NCBI RefSeq assembly: GCF_021365465.1
Contig: NZ_CP089932.1
Coordinates: 4,216,001 to 4,280,000, forward strand
Direction: 5' to 3'
DNA: 64,000 bases
Origin: Erwinia tracheiphila
GTDB taxonomy: Bacteria > Pseudomonadota > Gammaproteobacteria > Enterobacterales > Enterobacteriaceae
In this document: positions 39,668 to 50,346 of the stretch, in pieces
Numbering within the stretch: the first letter of the stretch is position 1
How the letters are laid out: every line of letters starts with the position of its first letter
The notes under the pieces: generated by a model
Databases searched by the model: none
Seen by the model: the letters and a program-made list of their open reading frames with translations, nothing else
What the model was told of the DNA's origin: nothing
Translations under genes and position numbers: made by a program

Positions 39668-41452
39668 GTGCAAACTTATCATGCCGATCTGGTCATTGTC
39701 GGCGCTGGCGGGGCGGGGCTGCGCGCGTCTATCGCCGCTGCCGAAGCCTATCCAACCCTCTCAATTGCTTTGGTTTCCAAGGTCTATCCAATGCGCAGCC
39801 ACACCGTGGCGGCAGAGGGCGGTTCTGCTGCCGTCACACAGGAGCATGATAGTTTCGACCTGCATTTCCAGGATACGGTTTCCGGCGGGGACTGGCTTTG
39901 CGAGCAGGATGTGGTGGATTATTTTGTCGCGCATTGTCCACAGGAGATGGCCCAGCTTGAAATCTGGGGCTGCCCGTGGAGTCGACGGCAGGATGGCAGC
40001 GTTAACGTCCGTCGTTTTGGCGGCATGAAAATTGAGCGCACCTGGTTTGCAGCTGATAAAACTGGCTTTCATATGCTACATACGCTGTTTCAGACCTCGC
40101 TGAAATACCCACAAATCACCCGTTTTGATGAGCATTTTGTTCTCGACCTGCTGGTGGATGAAGGTGCAGCGCGTGGTCTGGTGGCGATGAATATGATGGA
40201 GGGCACGCTCGTCCAGATCCATGCTGGTGCCGTGGTGCTGGCAACCGGTGGCGCTGGACGGGTTTACCGATATAACACCAATGGTGGCATTGTCACTGGC
40301 GATGGCATGGGTATGGCCTTGCGCCATGGTGTGGCGCTGCGCGATATGGAATTTGTGCAATACCATCCCACCGGCCTACCTGGCTCCGGCATTCTAATGA
40401 CCGAGGGCTGCCGGGGAGAAGGCGGCATTATGGTTAACAAAGATGGCTATCGCTATTTGCAGGATTACGGCCTGGGACCGGAAACGCCGCTGGGTCAACC
40501 TAAAAATAAATATATGGAGCTGGGACCGCGGGATAAAGTCTCTCAGGCTTTCTGGCATGAGTCGCAGAAGAGGCGCACCATTCAGACACCACGTGGCGAG
40601 GTTGTTTATCTGGATCTTCGCCACCTTGGTGAAAAGAAACTCATGGAGCGTCTGCCGTTTATTTGTGAACTGAGCAAGGCGTATGTCGGTGTTGATCCGG
40701 TAACGCATCCCATCCCTATCCGCCCGACAGCGCACTACACTATGGGCGGAATCGAAACCAATGCGCACTGTGAAACCCGTATTCAGGGGCTGTTTGCAGT
40801 GGGCGAATGTTCGTCCATCGGTTTACACGGTGCAAATCGTCTTGGCTCTAACTCCCTGGCAGAACTGGTGGTTTTTGGCCGACTGGCCGGTGAAATGGCC
40901 GCAGAACGTGCGCTGGAAAGTAGAAAAAGCGCAACCGCAGTCCTGGAAGCACAGGCCCGGGACTGTGAGCAGCGCCTGCAAGGATTGATCCAACAGCAGG
41001 GCAACGAAAACTGGTCCACCCTGCGCGATGAGATGGGCCAGACGATGGAGGAAGGCTGCGGGATATACCGTACGCCAGCACTCATGGAAAAAACCATCAA
41101 CAAACTAGCCGAGCTAAAAGAACGCTTCAGTCGGGTACGTATCAGCGATACATCCATCGTTTTCAATACTCAACTGCTGTACAGCATTGAACTCGGTCAC
41201 GGTCTGGACGTGGCGGAATGTATGGCGCACTCAGCCTTTCAGCGCAAAGAGTCCAGGGGAGCGCATCAGCGGCTTGATGAAGGCTGCACCCAGCGCGACG
41301 ACACCCACTTCCTAAAGCATTCCCTCAGTTTCTTTAATCACCAGGGCGCACCCACCATTGCCTGGGACGAGGTCAAAATAACTCGCCTGCCTCCGGCAAA
41401 ACGTGTTTACGGTGCCGAAGCCGAAAGTAAGGAGAGCGGTCAGCATGTCTGA
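39668..41452 (+). CDS. frdA: Fumarate reductase flavoprotein subunit
   Basis: This 594-residue catalytic subunit reduces fumarate with covalently bound FAD during anaerobic growth. I chose GTG at 39668 ([20 protein letters not shown]), preceded by AGGA and matching the E. coli GTG start; the frame extends upstream without family similarity. The FAD GxGxxG is at the N-terminus. The flavin-linking His is in [14 protein letters not shown] (near 45), and the active-site region [21 protein letters not shown] and [10 protein letters not shown] are intact. It overlaps frdB by 8 bp. The upstream 270 bp should hold its promoter, but I see no convincing FNR site. Confidence 0.97.
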   Translation: MQTYHADLVIVGAGGAGLRASIAAAEAYPTLSIALVSKVYPMRSHTVAAEGGSAAVTQEHDSFDLHFQDTVSGGDWLCEQDVVDYFVAHCPQEMAQLEIWGCPWSRRQDGSVNVRRFGGMKIERTWFAADKTGFHMLHTLFQTSLKYPQITRFDEHFVLDLLVDEGAARGLVAMNMMEGTLVQIHAGAVVLATGGAGRVYRYNTNGGIVTGDGMGMALRHGVALRDMEFVQYHPTGLPGSGILMTEGCRGEGGIMVNKDGYRYLQDYGLGPETPLGQPKNKYMELGPRDKVSQAFWHESQKRRTIQTPRGEVVYLDLRHLGEKKLMERLPFICELSKAYVGVDPVTHPIPIRPTAHYTMGGIETNAHCETRIQGLFAVGECSSIGLHGANRLGSNSLAELVVFGRLAGEMAAERALESRKSATAVLEAQARDCEQRLQGLIQQQGNENWSTLRDEMGQTMEEGCGIYRTPALMEKTINKLAELKERFSRVRISDTSIVFNTQLLYSIELGHGLDVAECMAHSAFQRKESRGAHQRLDEGCTQRDDTHFLKHSLSFFNHQGAPTIAWDEVKITRLPPAKRVYGAEAESKESGQHV

Positions 41453-42179
41453 GCTACCTCGCTGTAAAATTGAGATCCAGCGCTACAACCCGGAAACGGA
41501 CAAGAAGCCGCACAGCGCGTTTTTTGACGTTCCCTGGGATGAACAAACGTCCCTGCTGGACGCACTGGGCTACATCAAAGATCACCTTGCTTACGATCTC
41601 TCGTACCGCTGGTCATGCAGGATGGCGATTTGTGGCTCCTGCGGCATGATGGTTGATAACGTGCCAAAACTGGCCTGTAAAACGTTTTTGCGTCATTACC
41701 CAAAAGGGATGCGCGTTGAACCGCTGGCGCATTTTCCCGTCGAACGCGATTTGATTGTCGATATGAGCCGCTTTATCGAGAACCTTGAAGCGATTAAGCC
41801 TTACATCATCGGCAGCACTCGGGAAGCCAAACGTGGTGCGGGCAAGCAGACGCCCGCACAGATGGCGAAATATCACCAGTTCGCCAGCTGCATTAACTGT
41901 GGACTGTGCTATTCGGCCTGTCCTCAATTTGGACTGAACCCGGAATTTATCGGCCCCGCGGTGATCACGCTTGCGCACCGCTATAGCCTTGACAGCCGTG
42001 ACGACGGCAAGCGTGAACGCATGCCGTTACTTAACAGCGACGATGGTGTCTGGCCGTGTACCTTTGTTGGTTACTGTTCAGAAGTGTGCCCAAAGCATGT
42101 CGACCCGGCAGCCGCTATCCAGCAGAGCAAGGTGGAAAGCGCTAAAGACTTTATGATTGCCACCCTCAGACCGCGATAA
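41445..42179 (+). CDS. frdB: Fumarate reductase iron-sulfur subunit
   Basis: This 244-residue subunit carries electrons from menaquinol to FrdA. The ATG at 41445 follows AAGGAG. The N-terminal plant-type [2Fe-2S] domain has [12 protein letters not shown], with the final ligand Cys in KLAC. The C-terminal domain carries [14 protein letters not shown] ([4Fe-4S]) and [14 protein letters not shown] ([3Fe-4S]). All ligand cysteines are present. It overlaps frdA and is 11 bp from frdC. Confidence 0.97.
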   Translation: MSELPRCKIEIQRYNPETDKKPHSAFFDVPWDEQTSLLDALGYIKDHLAYDLSYRWSCRMAICGSCGMMVDNVPKLACKTFLRHYPKGMRVEPLAHFPVERDLIVDMSRFIENLEAIKPYIIGSTREAKRGAGKQTPAQMAKYHQFASCINCGLCYSACPQFGLNPEFIGPAVITLAHRYSLDSRDDGKRERMPLLNSDDGVWPCTFVGYCSEVCPKHVDPAAAIQQSKVESAKDFMIATLRPR

Positions 42180-42190
42180 GGAGCGAATTG

Positions 42191-42595
42191 ATGGCCACAA
42201 AACGCAATGCTTATCATCCCCCGATGACCGCCAACTGGTGGCAAAAGTCAAAATTTTATCGGTTTTATATGCTGCGCGAAGGCACCGCCATCCCGGCGCT
42301 CTGGTTCAGCCTTGAGCTGATCGGCGGCCTGTTTGCGCTCAAACACAGCGCAGAAAGCTGGCAAGAATTCGTCACCTTTTTGCAGCATCCGGTAATATTG
42401 CTGCTCAATATCATCACGCTGGCAGCGGCCTTATTGCATAGCAAGACGTGGTTTGAACTGGCCCCGAAAGCATCGGTGATTATTATTGGTGATAAAAAGT
42501 TATCACCGCAACCCGTAATCAAAGCCCTGTGGCTGGTCACGATTGTGGTCAGCATGACCGTGCTGGTCGCCACTTTTCTACCGGAGACACTATGA
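42191..42595 (+). CDS. frdC: Fumarate reductase membrane subunit C
   Basis: This 134-residue membrane anchor has three hydrophobic segments (about 30-50, 63-83 and 108-130). With FrdD it forms the quinone-binding membrane part. The N-terminal [19 protein letters not shown] is strongly conserved in the family. The ATG at 42191 follows AAGGAG; a TTG three bases upstream is less likely. The stop codon overlaps the frdD start (ATGA). Confidence 0.95.
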   Translation: MATKRNAYHPPMTANWWQKSKFYRFYMLREGTAIPALWFSLELIGGLFALKHSAESWQEFVTFLQHPVILLLNIITLAAALLHSKTWFELAPKASVIIIGDKKLSPQPVIKALWLVTIVVSMTVLVATFLPETL

Positions 42596-42945
42596 AAGTC
42601 AATGCTGCGCGTTCCGATGAACCTTTGTTCTGGGGGCTGTTTGGTGCTGGCGGCATGTGGGCAGCCATTGTCTCGCCGGTGCTGGTGTTGGTGACAGGCG
42701 TAATGTTGCCCCTTAGCTTCGGGCAATCCTCCCTGAGCTATGAGCGCATTCTTAGTTTTGCCCAAACCTGGGCTGGCCGCGGACTGATTTTTCTGTCCAT
42801 TGTGCTGCCCCTGTGGTGCGCCTTTCACCGTCTTCATCACGCCATGCACGATCTTAAAATCCACGTTCCGGCAGCAAAATGGGTGTTTTACGGCCCGGCA
42901 GCCATTCTCAGCGTGGTCACCATAATTGGCGTGCTTACCCTGTAA
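42592..42945 (+). CDS. frdD: Fumarate reductase membrane subunit D
   Basis: This 117-residue subunit completes the membrane anchor. The start ATG overlaps the frdC stop. The conserved [20 protein letters not shown] opening and three membrane helices are evident, with the quinone-site histidines in [13 protein letters not shown] 7-bp hairpin without a T-run (42952-42968) follows, where E. coli has the ampC attenuator; no ampC gene is present here. Confidence 0.95.
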   Translation: MKVNAARSDEPLFWGLFGAGGMWAAIVSPVLVLVTGVMLPLSFGQSSLSYERILSFAQTWAGRGLIFLSIVLPLWCAFHRLHHAMHDLKIHVPAAKWVFYGPAAILSVVTIIGVLTL

Positions 42946-43019
42946 ATATCAGGCGGCATGCTGCCGCCCACATGAAAAACGCCTATACTCAGGCTGTTTT
43001 GATGATAAAGGAAGAGCTT

Positions 43020-43544
43020 ATGTCTCTGTGGAAAATGCTGGCAGCTGGTGCTGGCGCCCTTCTCTCCGTTGCCTGTAGCACTACACCACCTGAAGGAGTA
43101 ACTCCTGTTGAAGGATTCAATGCAGATCTTTACCTGGGCAGTTGGTATGAAATCGCCCGGCTGGACCACAGTTTTGAACGCGGTCTGGAACAGGTGACTG
43201 CAACCTACAGCAAGCGGGACGATGATGGTTTGAAGGTGGTTAACCGGGGATATAACGTTAAAAAACAGCGTTGGCAGGAAAGTGTTGGTAAAGCTTACTT
43301 CACCGCATCGCCCAGTCGTGCCTCCCTTAAAGTTTCTTTCTTTGGCCCTTTCTATGGCGGCTACAATGTGATTGCGTTGGATAAAGATTATCAACATGCG
43401 CTGGTTTGTGGTCCCAACCGTAGCTATTTGTGGATCCTGTCGCGATCACCGCAGCTCCCTGAACATACTAAGGAAGCATTCTTAAGCCAGGCACGCCAGG
43501 CCGGATTTGATGTGACGAAATTGATTTGGGTAAAACAGCAGTAA
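43020..43544 (+). CDS. blc: Outer-membrane lipoprotein Blc (bacterial lipocalin)
   Basis: This 174-residue lipoprotein has the lipobox LLSVAC (Cys19), so the mature protein is lipid-anchored. The lipocalin motif GSWYEIARLDHSFERGL near residue 40 and later YNVIALDKDYQHALV and SYLWILSRSP define the barrel. The family binds lysophospholipids. The ATG at 43020 follows AAGGAAG. In E. coli blc also lies downstream of frd (with ampC between). It is intact. Confidence 0.95.
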   Translation: MSLWKMLAAGAGALLSVACSTTPPEGVTPVEGFNADLYLGSWYEIARLDHSFERGLEQVTATYSKRDDDGLKVVNRGYNVKKQRWQESVGKAYFTASPSRASLKVSFFGPFYGGYNVIALDKDYQHALVCGPNRSYLWILSRSPQLPEHTKEAFLSQARQAGFDVTKLIWVKQQ

Positions 43545-43575
43545 AAGCCCCCTTCACACAAGGTGCTTTTCTTTG
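43543..43575 (+). terminator. Probable terminator of blc
   Basis: An imperfect hairpin formed by AAAAGCCCCCTT and AAGGTGCTTTT directly follows the blc stop and ends in TTTTCTTTG. Confidence 0.5.
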
Positions 43576-43816
43576 ATTCACATGGATTGATTGAAAGCCC
43601 TTGAATTAATTCACTGACGATCTGACCTTTCTTGTCATAAAACCATCAGGGTAAGGCAGCATTTTTCTTGGATCACGTCCCTGGAGCGTGGTTTTCATTG
43701 GGTCGCACTAAAAGACGCAGCGTTATCTGCACGCTGCAGTATACCAACAGTTCTGATCTGCATTGGATGACCAAAATCAAAGATAACCAAAACACCTTCA
43801 GGACGTGGTCTTCCGT

Positions 43817-43859
43817 TAGTAATAAAAGTCGGTGCCTGTAGCGCCGACTTTTATTACTA
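43817..43859. terminator. Strong bidirectional terminator after ecnB
   Basis: Two 19-nt arms (43817-43835 and 43841-43859) pair with a single mismatch around a 5-nt loop. The arms carry A/T ends that give TTTTATT on either strand. The arm nearest the gene contains the ecnB stop codon. Confidence 0.85.
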
Positions 43860-43991
43860 TGCGCTGCGCTGAATGGCTTTACCACCCGCTGATACATCTT
43901 CTTCACCTACGCCACACGTGGTATTGCAGGCGGTGAGCGCCTATGAAAGTACCAGTACAGAAAGCAGAGCAAAAATACTTTTCTTCAACAT
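43857..43991 (-). pseudogene. ecnB: Entericidin B with an internal stop codon
   Basis: From an ATG at 43991 (GGAC seven bases upstream) the frame reads MLKKSIFALLSVLVLS, then TAG at 43943-43941 (codon 17), then ALTACNTTCGVGEEDVSAGG and a stop. The register is perfect, with the lipobox LTAC and the CNTT(R)GVGED core of EcnB, the small bacteriolytic lipoprotein called entericidin. Only the amber codon breaks it. It lies downstream of efp and ecnA on the same strand, as in E. coli. The strong terminator remains. Confidence 0.88.
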
Positions 43992-44095
43992 AACAATGTC
44001 CTTTTAACCAGAAGCAAGATACCGCCACTAAAGCATGGCTGTAATTCCGTCAGGCACCCGTGCCACGCACGGTAAAAGACATGTTTCAGACTGGC

Positions 44096-44224
44096 TTAAC
44101 TGGCTGCTTGAGAAATCACACTGAGGTGCTGGACATCCTCGCCAAAACCATGAAACGTGTTACAGCTGCTTAATGCACAGGTCATTAACAGCGCCACAGC
44201 AATAAATATTATCCGGTTCATCAT
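44096..44224 (-). CDS. ecnA: Entericidin A (antidote lipoprotein)
   Basis: This 42-residue lipoprotein, too short for most gene finders, starts MMNRIIFIAVALLMTC and has the lipobox LSSC followed by NTFHGFGEDVQHLSVIS, matching the CNTxRGFGED core of EcnA. EcnA is described as the antidote to the bacteriolytic EcnB. The start ATG is at 44224, with a second at 44221. It lies between efp and the broken ecnB on the same strand and looks intact. Confidence 0.85.
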   Translation of the reverse strand: MMNRIIFIAVALLMTCALSSCNTFHGFGEDVQHLSVISQAAS

Positions 44225-44244
44225 CTGGTCAGCATCACATCCGC

Positions 44245-44269
44245 AAAAAAAGGGCCTGATAACAGGCCC
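44245..44269 (-). terminator. Terminator downstream of efp
   Basis: GGGCCTG / CAGGCCC with a 4-nt loop (44252-44269), then a run of seven T on the minus strand, 11 bp past the efp stop. It separates efp from ecnA. Confidence 0.88.
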
Positions 44270-44279
44270 GGTGATTCGC

Positions 44280-44846
44280 TTATTTTACGCGAGAAACATA
44301 CTCAGCAGAGCGCGTATCCACTTTGATCACTTCGCCAATCTGCACGAACAAAGGCACTTTAACAACTGCACCGGTAGACAGCGTGGCTGGCTTACCGCCC
44401 GTACCCGCCGTATCGCCTTTCAGGCCCGGATCGGTGTCAACCACTTCCAGCTCAACAAAATTCGGTGGCAGAACCTGGATAGGCTTGCCGTTCCATAACG
44501 TCACGATGCACTCTGCATTATCCAGAAGCCATTTTGCCGCATCACCCACAGTTTTTTCTTCCACCGGGTGCTGCTCAAACGTTTCAGGATGCATAAAGTG
44601 ATAGAACTCACCGTCGTTGTAGAGGTAGTTCAGATTGGTATCCACCACGTCAGCACCTTCTGCTGAATCAGTGGATTTAAAGGTTTTCTCTACGCGGGTG
44701 CCAGTCAGCAGACGGCGCATTTTCACGCGGGCAAATGCCTGGCCTTTGCCCGGCTTGACGAACTCACTTGATTCAACGGCATAAGGTTCGCCTTCGAACA
44801 TGATTTTAAGACCGGGACGGAAATCGTTGCTAGAATAAGTCGCCAT
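44280..44846 (-). CDS. efp: Elongation factor P
   Basis: This 188-residue three-domain translation factor relieves stalling at polyproline stretches. Lys34, the site modified by EpmA/EpmB, lies in [13 protein letters not shown]. The KOW-like domain I, OB domain II and domain III (ending [10 protein letters not shown]) are complete. It is divergent from epmB, only 42 bp away, and is followed by a strong terminator. Confidence 0.98.
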   Translation of the reverse strand: MATYSSNDFRPGLKIMFEGEPYAVESSEFVKPGKGQAFARVKMRRLLTGTRVEKTFKSTDSAEGADVVDTNLNYLYNDGEFYHFMHPETFEQHPVEEKTVGDAAKWLLDNAECIVTLWNGKPIQVLPPNFVELEVVDTDPGLKGDTAGTGGKPATLSTGAVVKVPLFVQIGEVIKVDTRSAEYVSRVK

Positions 44847-44888
44847 AAAGGCCCTCTACAATTTAATACTGGTACTTAGCCAAAAAAA

Positions 44889-45917
44889 ATGGCAGACATT
44901 GTAACCCTAAATATCCCTTCGCGAGAAGAATGGTTGCATCAACTTGCAGATGTAATCACCGATCCTAATGAATTATTGCACCTGTTAGGCCTTGATTCAC
45001 ATCCTGCGCTGGCGATGGGCGTTGATGCACGCCGTCTTTTCGCCTTACGCGTTCCTCGTGCCTTCGCCGCCCGGATGAAAAAAGGCGACCCACAAGACCC
45101 ACTGCTGCTGCAGGTGATCACAGCGCAGGAAGAATTCATTGATACGCCGGGTTACAGCACCGATCCGCTTGATGAGCAGCACAGCGTCGTGCCGGGTCTG
45201 TTACATAAATATCGTAATCGTGCGTTGCTGCTGGTCAAAGGCGGCTGTGCCGTCAATTGCCGCTACTGCTTTCGCCGCCATTTTCCTTATGCGGAAAATC
45301 AGGGCAACAAACGTAACTGGCAACAGGCTCTGGAGTATATCCGACAGCAGCCAGAACTGGATGAGATTATTTTTTCCGGTGGCGACCCGCTGATGGCAAA
45401 AGATAATGAGCTGGACTGGTTGATTACCGAACTGGAGCAGATCCCTCATATCAAACGTATGCGTATTCACAGCAGATTGCCGGTAGTTATTCCCAGCCGC
45501 ATCACCCCTGCACTGTGCGGCAGGCTGGCGACATCACCTTTACAGATTCTGTTGGTCACGCATATCAATCACGCGCAGGAAATTGGTGACGAACTGTGCC
45601 GGGCACTACAGCAGTTAAAACAGGCTGGCGTGACGCTGTTAAACCAGAGCGTGCTACTGCGCGGTATCAACGACAGTGCCGCGACATTGGCCGCTTTGAG
45701 TAATACGCTGTTTGATGCGGGCGTGCTGCCTTATTATCTGCATGTGCTGGACAAAGTTCAGGGGGCCGCGCATTTTTGGGTATCGGATAATGATGCGCGT
45801 ACAATTGTGCGTGAACTTCTGAGCCAGGTTTCTGGCTATCTGGTACCGCGGTTGGCACGAGAGATTGGTGGAGAACCGAGTAAAACGCCGCTCGATTTGC
45901 AACTGCGCCAGGTTTAA
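44889..45917 (+). CDS. epmB: EF-P (R)-beta-lysine 2,3-aminomutase EpmB
   Basis: This 342-residue radical-SAM enzyme converts L-alpha-lysine to (R)-beta-lysine for EF-P modification. The cluster motif CAVNCRYCFRRHFPY near residue 120 supplies the three Cys ligands. The SAM-site GGDPLMAKD and the PLP-site lysine region HVLDKVQGAAHF are seen. The start ATG at 44889 has only a weak ribosome site. It is divergent from efp. Confidence 0.96.
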   Translation: MADIVTLNIPSREEWLHQLADVITDPNELLHLLGLDSHPALAMGVDARRLFALRVPRAFAARMKKGDPQDPLLLQVITAQEEFIDTPGYSTDPLDEQHSVVPGLLHKYRNRALLLVKGGCAVNCRYCFRRHFPYAENQGNKRNWQQALEYIRQQPELDEIIFSGGDPLMAKDNELDWLITELEQIPHIKRMRIHSRLPVVIPSRITPALCGRLATSPLQILLVTHINHAQEIGDELCRALQQLKQAGVTLLNQSVLLRGINDSAATLAALSNTLFDAGVLPYYLHVLDKVQGAAHFWVSDNDARTIVRELLSQVSGYLVPRLAREIGGEPSKTPLDLQLRQV

Positions 45918-46243
45918 ATCGTTAAATAAAACATCGTGGGAAGACGGTAAGGGACGCCTGCTTTTGCGTGTCTGACTTTATTATTCACTGAAAAATGTGG
46001 CCTGAAGGCAGGAACATTAAGATATTTTGCCGCGGCTTTGTTGTCTTTTGATTTAAACCTGACAACACAGGGAGCGACGTGTTTCTAAGGTTGTCAATAC
46101 CCCGATATGGAGTGCAATAAAAGCCCTTTTCTTTCAAGATGGTTTTTACTGACACATCCAGGAGCGGTTTTTTCTGCAGATAAGCATGAAGGACTGCAAT
46201 GGATTAATTTCCAGGCCATTATTATTCCCTGTGCCACGCAATA
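45918..46243. other. Intergenic region between epmB and yjeI, no gene seen
   Basis: Neither strand has a plausible gene in these 326 bp. Short plus-strand frames lack ribosome sites and family-like sequence. Confidence 0.6.
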
Positions 46244-46275
46244 AAAAAGCCATCTTAAATAAAAGGTGGCTTTTT
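46244..46275 (-). terminator. Terminator downstream of yjeI
   Basis: A 13-bp stem (AAAAAGCCATCTT / AAGGTGGCTTTTT with one wobble) and a 6-nt loop with A/T runs on both sides, 20 bp beyond the yjeI stop. Confidence 0.8.
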
Positions 46276-46294
46276 ATCTATGCCAGCAGGTTTA

Positions 46295-46645
46295 TCACGG
46301 GCATTGATAAACCTGGCCGGTCATCTCGCTGTCCAGTGGCGCGAAGCTTGACCAGATTGTCTGGGTTGGGCTGGTTACACCATAAATCACATTGCCTCCC
46401 ATCGCTGCAGCACGATTGCGCAAATCGTTCGCCGCACCGCGCAGAGAGCTGCTTTCACCGCCACCAGCTCCACTCAGCCAGTTACTTTGCGAGCCTGTAA
46501 CGTTGCCAAGTAACTGACAGTGAGTCGCGGGTTGTTTATCCGTGAATGTAACGCCTTCTCCGGCAGAACTGAGCGTCTTTGAACTGCTACAGCCCGCCAG
46601 AAGCATGGCCGCCACAGAGAATCCCAGCAAAATATTAATCCGCAT
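46295..46645 (-). CDS. yjeI: Lipoprotein YjeI (DUF4156 family)
   Basis: The start ATG at 46645 gives 116 residues, preferred over the longer frame to 46687 because it begins the signal peptide (MRINILLGFSVAAMLLAGC) directly and has GGGG six bases upstream. The lipobox LLAGC indicates a lipoprotein. The conserved part includes QSNWLSG, RGAANDLRNRAAAMGGNVIY and a final GQVYQCP. The function is unknown. As in E. coli it lies between epmB and groEL. Confidence 0.88.
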   Translation of the reverse strand: MRINILLGFSVAAMLLAGCSSSKTLSSAGEGVTFTDKQPATHCQLLGNVTGSQSNWLSGAGGGESSSLRGAANDLRNRAAAMGGNVIYGVTSPTQTIWSSFAPLDSEMTGQVYQCP

Positions 46646-46780
46646 TTTTATCCCCATTATTATCAGCAGCACAATCACACCGGACATACCGATCTTAACA
46701 TAAGTATTTATTGCCAGCCTGTTGATAAGGTGTTGTTACGCCTGGTTGTTGCGCCCTTACTTATACTCTTTCCCCTAAAA

Positions 46781-46811
46781 AAGAAAAACCCCCTGTCAAT
46801 GACAGAGGGTT
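46781..46811 (-). terminator. Terminator of the groES-groEL operon
   Basis: AACCCCCTGTC / GACAGAGGGTT (46787-46811, one mismatch) with a 3-nt loop and a T-rich tail (TTTTTCTT) on the minus strand, 23 bp past the groEL stop. Confidence 0.88.
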
Positions 46812-46833
46812 TCTTTTTACAAAGGTGATGTGA

Positions 46834-48501
<1,668 letters not shown>

Positions 48502-48534
48502 TTAGTTCTTTTCGTTCAATGATTTAGGTGGAAA

Positions 48535-48828
48535 TCAGGCTTCAACAATTGCCAGAATGTCGCTTTCAGAAATGATCAGCACTTCCTGGTTGTCGATTTT
48601 TTCAGTTTTTGCACCGTAACCTTCGTTGAAAATCACCACGTCACCAACTTTCACGTCCAGTGGTTTCACTTCACCACTTTCAAGGATGCGGCCGTTACCT
48701 ACAGCCAGCACTTCGGCACGCGTTGATTTGCCTGCTGCGGAGCCGGTCAAAACAATGCCACCCGCTGATTTAGATTCAACTTCTTTGCGCTTAACAATTA
48801 CACGGTCATGAAGCGGACGAATTTTCAT
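48535..48828 (-). CDS. groES: Co-chaperonin GroES
   Basis: This 97-residue lid of the GroEL chamber starts [20 protein letters not shown], has the mobile loop [15 protein letters not shown] (about 20-34) and the YGAKTEK segment. It is normal in length and is expressed from the sigma-32-type promoter about 80 bp upstream, ahead of groEL. Confidence 0.98.
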   Translation of the reverse strand: MKIRPLHDRVIVKRKEVESKSAGGIVLTGSAAGKSTRAEVLAVGNGRILESGEVKPLDVKVGDVVIFNEGYGAKTEKIDNQEVLIISESDILAIVEA

Positions 48829-48910
48829 TGATAGCTCTCCTTTGAGAAATCCAGTTCTGTCGTTTTAAGGATGAAAACCGGGCCAGGCTGACACGGTTTC
48901 GTGACGAAAG

Positions 48911-48940
48911 AGATAGGGACAGCAACGGAAGATTTCAAGG
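48911..48940 (-). promoter_or_regulatory. Sigma-32 heat-shock promoter of groES-groEL
   Basis: On the minus strand CTTGAAA (48939-48933) and CCCTATCT (48918-48911) are separated by 14 bp, very close to the sigma-32 consensus (CTTGAAA, then CCCATNT). It lies about 80-110 bp upstream of the groES start and downstream of the fxsA terminator. Confidence 0.88.
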
Positions 48941-49010
48941 GCAAAAAATAAAAATTTTTTCTTCTGCGTCACAAATGCATAAATATTGAGCACAGGCGCA
49001 CATCAAAACG

Positions 49011-49034
49011 AAAAAGGCGGAAAATCCCGCCTTT
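49011..49034 (-). terminator. Terminator of fxsA
   Basis: AAAAGGCGG / CCGCCTTTT around a 6-nt loop, T-rich at the end on the minus strand, 8 bp after the fxsA stop. It insulates the groE promoter. Confidence 0.85.
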
Positions 49035-49041
49035 TATCGCT

Positions 49042-49497
49042 CTACCGATCATCACGGTGGTGGTCATGCTCAATCTGTTTTACATCTTTACGCCCATATT
49101 CGCCATCGACGGTAAACCCCTTGTCCGCCTGGCTACTGCGCCACATGCGCAGATGGGGCATCAACTTCAGCGTCAGATGCTTTTGGACCGACGGTAGCAG
49201 TAACAACAGCCCCACCGCATCGGTAAAAAAACCCGGCAGCAGAAGTAAAATGCCCGCCAGAATTAAAGACACGCTTTTAACCATTTCAGCCGCCGGGCTT
49301 TCTCCCGCCGCCAGCTTCTGTTGCAATAACATAAAATTCTTTATGCCCTGCTGCTTCACCAGCGAAATGCCTGCGCAGGAGCTGACTATCACCAGTAACA
49401 TCGTCGCCAGAACGCCCAGTACATGAGCAATCTCAATAAAAATCGTGATTTCAAGCCACGCCAGAATAAAAATCACTATAAACGGTATCAAGCGCAC
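49042..49497 (-). CDS. fxsA: Membrane protein FxsA
   Basis: This 151-residue inner-membrane protein is called the suppressor of F exclusion of phage T7. The N-terminal membrane segments (IPFIVIFILAWLEITIFIEIA and VLATMLLVIVSSCAGI) and a further pair (SLILAGILLLLPGFFTDAVG and onward) match the family, with a charged C-terminal tail. It lies between groES and aspA, and is transcribed away from aspA as in E. coli. The 345 bp upstream to aspA contain no gene. Confidence 0.93.
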   Translation of the reverse strand: MRLIPFIVIFILAWLEITIFIEIAHVLGVLATMLLVIVSSCAGISLVKQQGIKNFMLLQQKLAAGESPAAEMVKSVSLILAGILLLLPGFFTDAVGLLLLLPSVQKHLTLKLMPHLRMWRSSQADKGFTVDGEYGRKDVKQIEHDHHRDDR

Positions 49498-49842
49498 CGT
49501 AATCTCCTGTCAGTGATCGCCACCCCGCTGAAAGCATGATGGCCAAAAAGTCATCCTCATCGCATTTAACAGAGATAGGCCCGCCACTGCGGTTTTTCAA
49601 CCGCTCAACGAAAATTCATGCGGCCAAACCGGAGTAGTATCGTGTGCTGGCAGTGAAGACGCGTAATGTGTAGCAAGGCCGATCGACGTCAATCTCTTCA
49701 CGTTTTTGATGAATATAATCATGTTCCTGAAACCTAAAATGAATAGAATGTCGCCCCTGGTGGCTTATGTTCGTTTTGTTTGCGATCGCCCTCCCACCCA
49801 CAAACGCTGCAAATGATAAAGGGCATTAATAAGAAGGTTCCC

Positions 49843-50231
49843 ATGGCTAATGACATTCGTATCGAAGAAGATCTGTTAGGCACTGTGAAGTCCCCGCGGA
49901 TGCCTACTACGGTGTTCATACTCTGCGTGCGATTGGAAATTTCTCGATCAGTAACAGTAAAATCAGTGATATTCCTGAATTTGTCTGCGGTATGGTCATG
50001 GTTAAGCAGGCAACCGCAATGGCTAATAAAGAGTTAAAAACGCTGCCGTGTAACATCGCTAACACTATTATTCAGGCATATGATGAAGTGCTGAATAAAG
50101 GCAAAAACCTGTGCGAAGTGGTGCTGGGACGAGGGCTGATCACGGAAGCCGAACTGGATGATATATTCTCCCCCCATAATCTGATGTTCCCAGCTTATAA
50201 AGCCAGGGGCTACACAGATGAAGATGAATAA
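49843..50231 (+). pseudogene. aspA: Aspartate ammonia-lyase, frameshifted and internally deleted
   Basis: The ATG at 49843 (AAGAAGG upstream) opens [17 protein letters not shown] one-base loss near 49885 shifts the frame. The shifted frame continues [19 protein letters not shown] and on through [16 protein letters not shown] to DEVLNKGKN, then jumps straight to [20 protein letters not shown] and the normal C-terminus [11 protein letters not shown]. About 350 of 478 residues, including the catalytic loop, are missing. No aspartase can be made. The intact dcuA follows. Confidence 0.93.
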
Positions 50232-50250
50232 TTTAACAGATTAAGCCACT

Positions 50251-50286
50251 GAGGCACGGATGTTCTCTGAACAACGTGCCTTTTTT
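50251..50286 (+). terminator. Terminator after aspA remnant
   Basis: GGCACG / CGTGCC encloses a second stem TGTTC / GAACA and is followed by six T, 22 bp beyond the aspA stop. Confidence 0.85.
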
Positions 50287-50346
50287 ATTGATCATAAACA
50301 CATATTTTTAACGGTTAATTAGCAAATAAAATCAGGGAGAAGCACT

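Noticed and set aside
43673..43906. Minus-strand frame of 77 codons overlapping ecnB
   Set aside because: It runs in a different frame through the terminator and the ecnB coding sequence and resembles nothing known.
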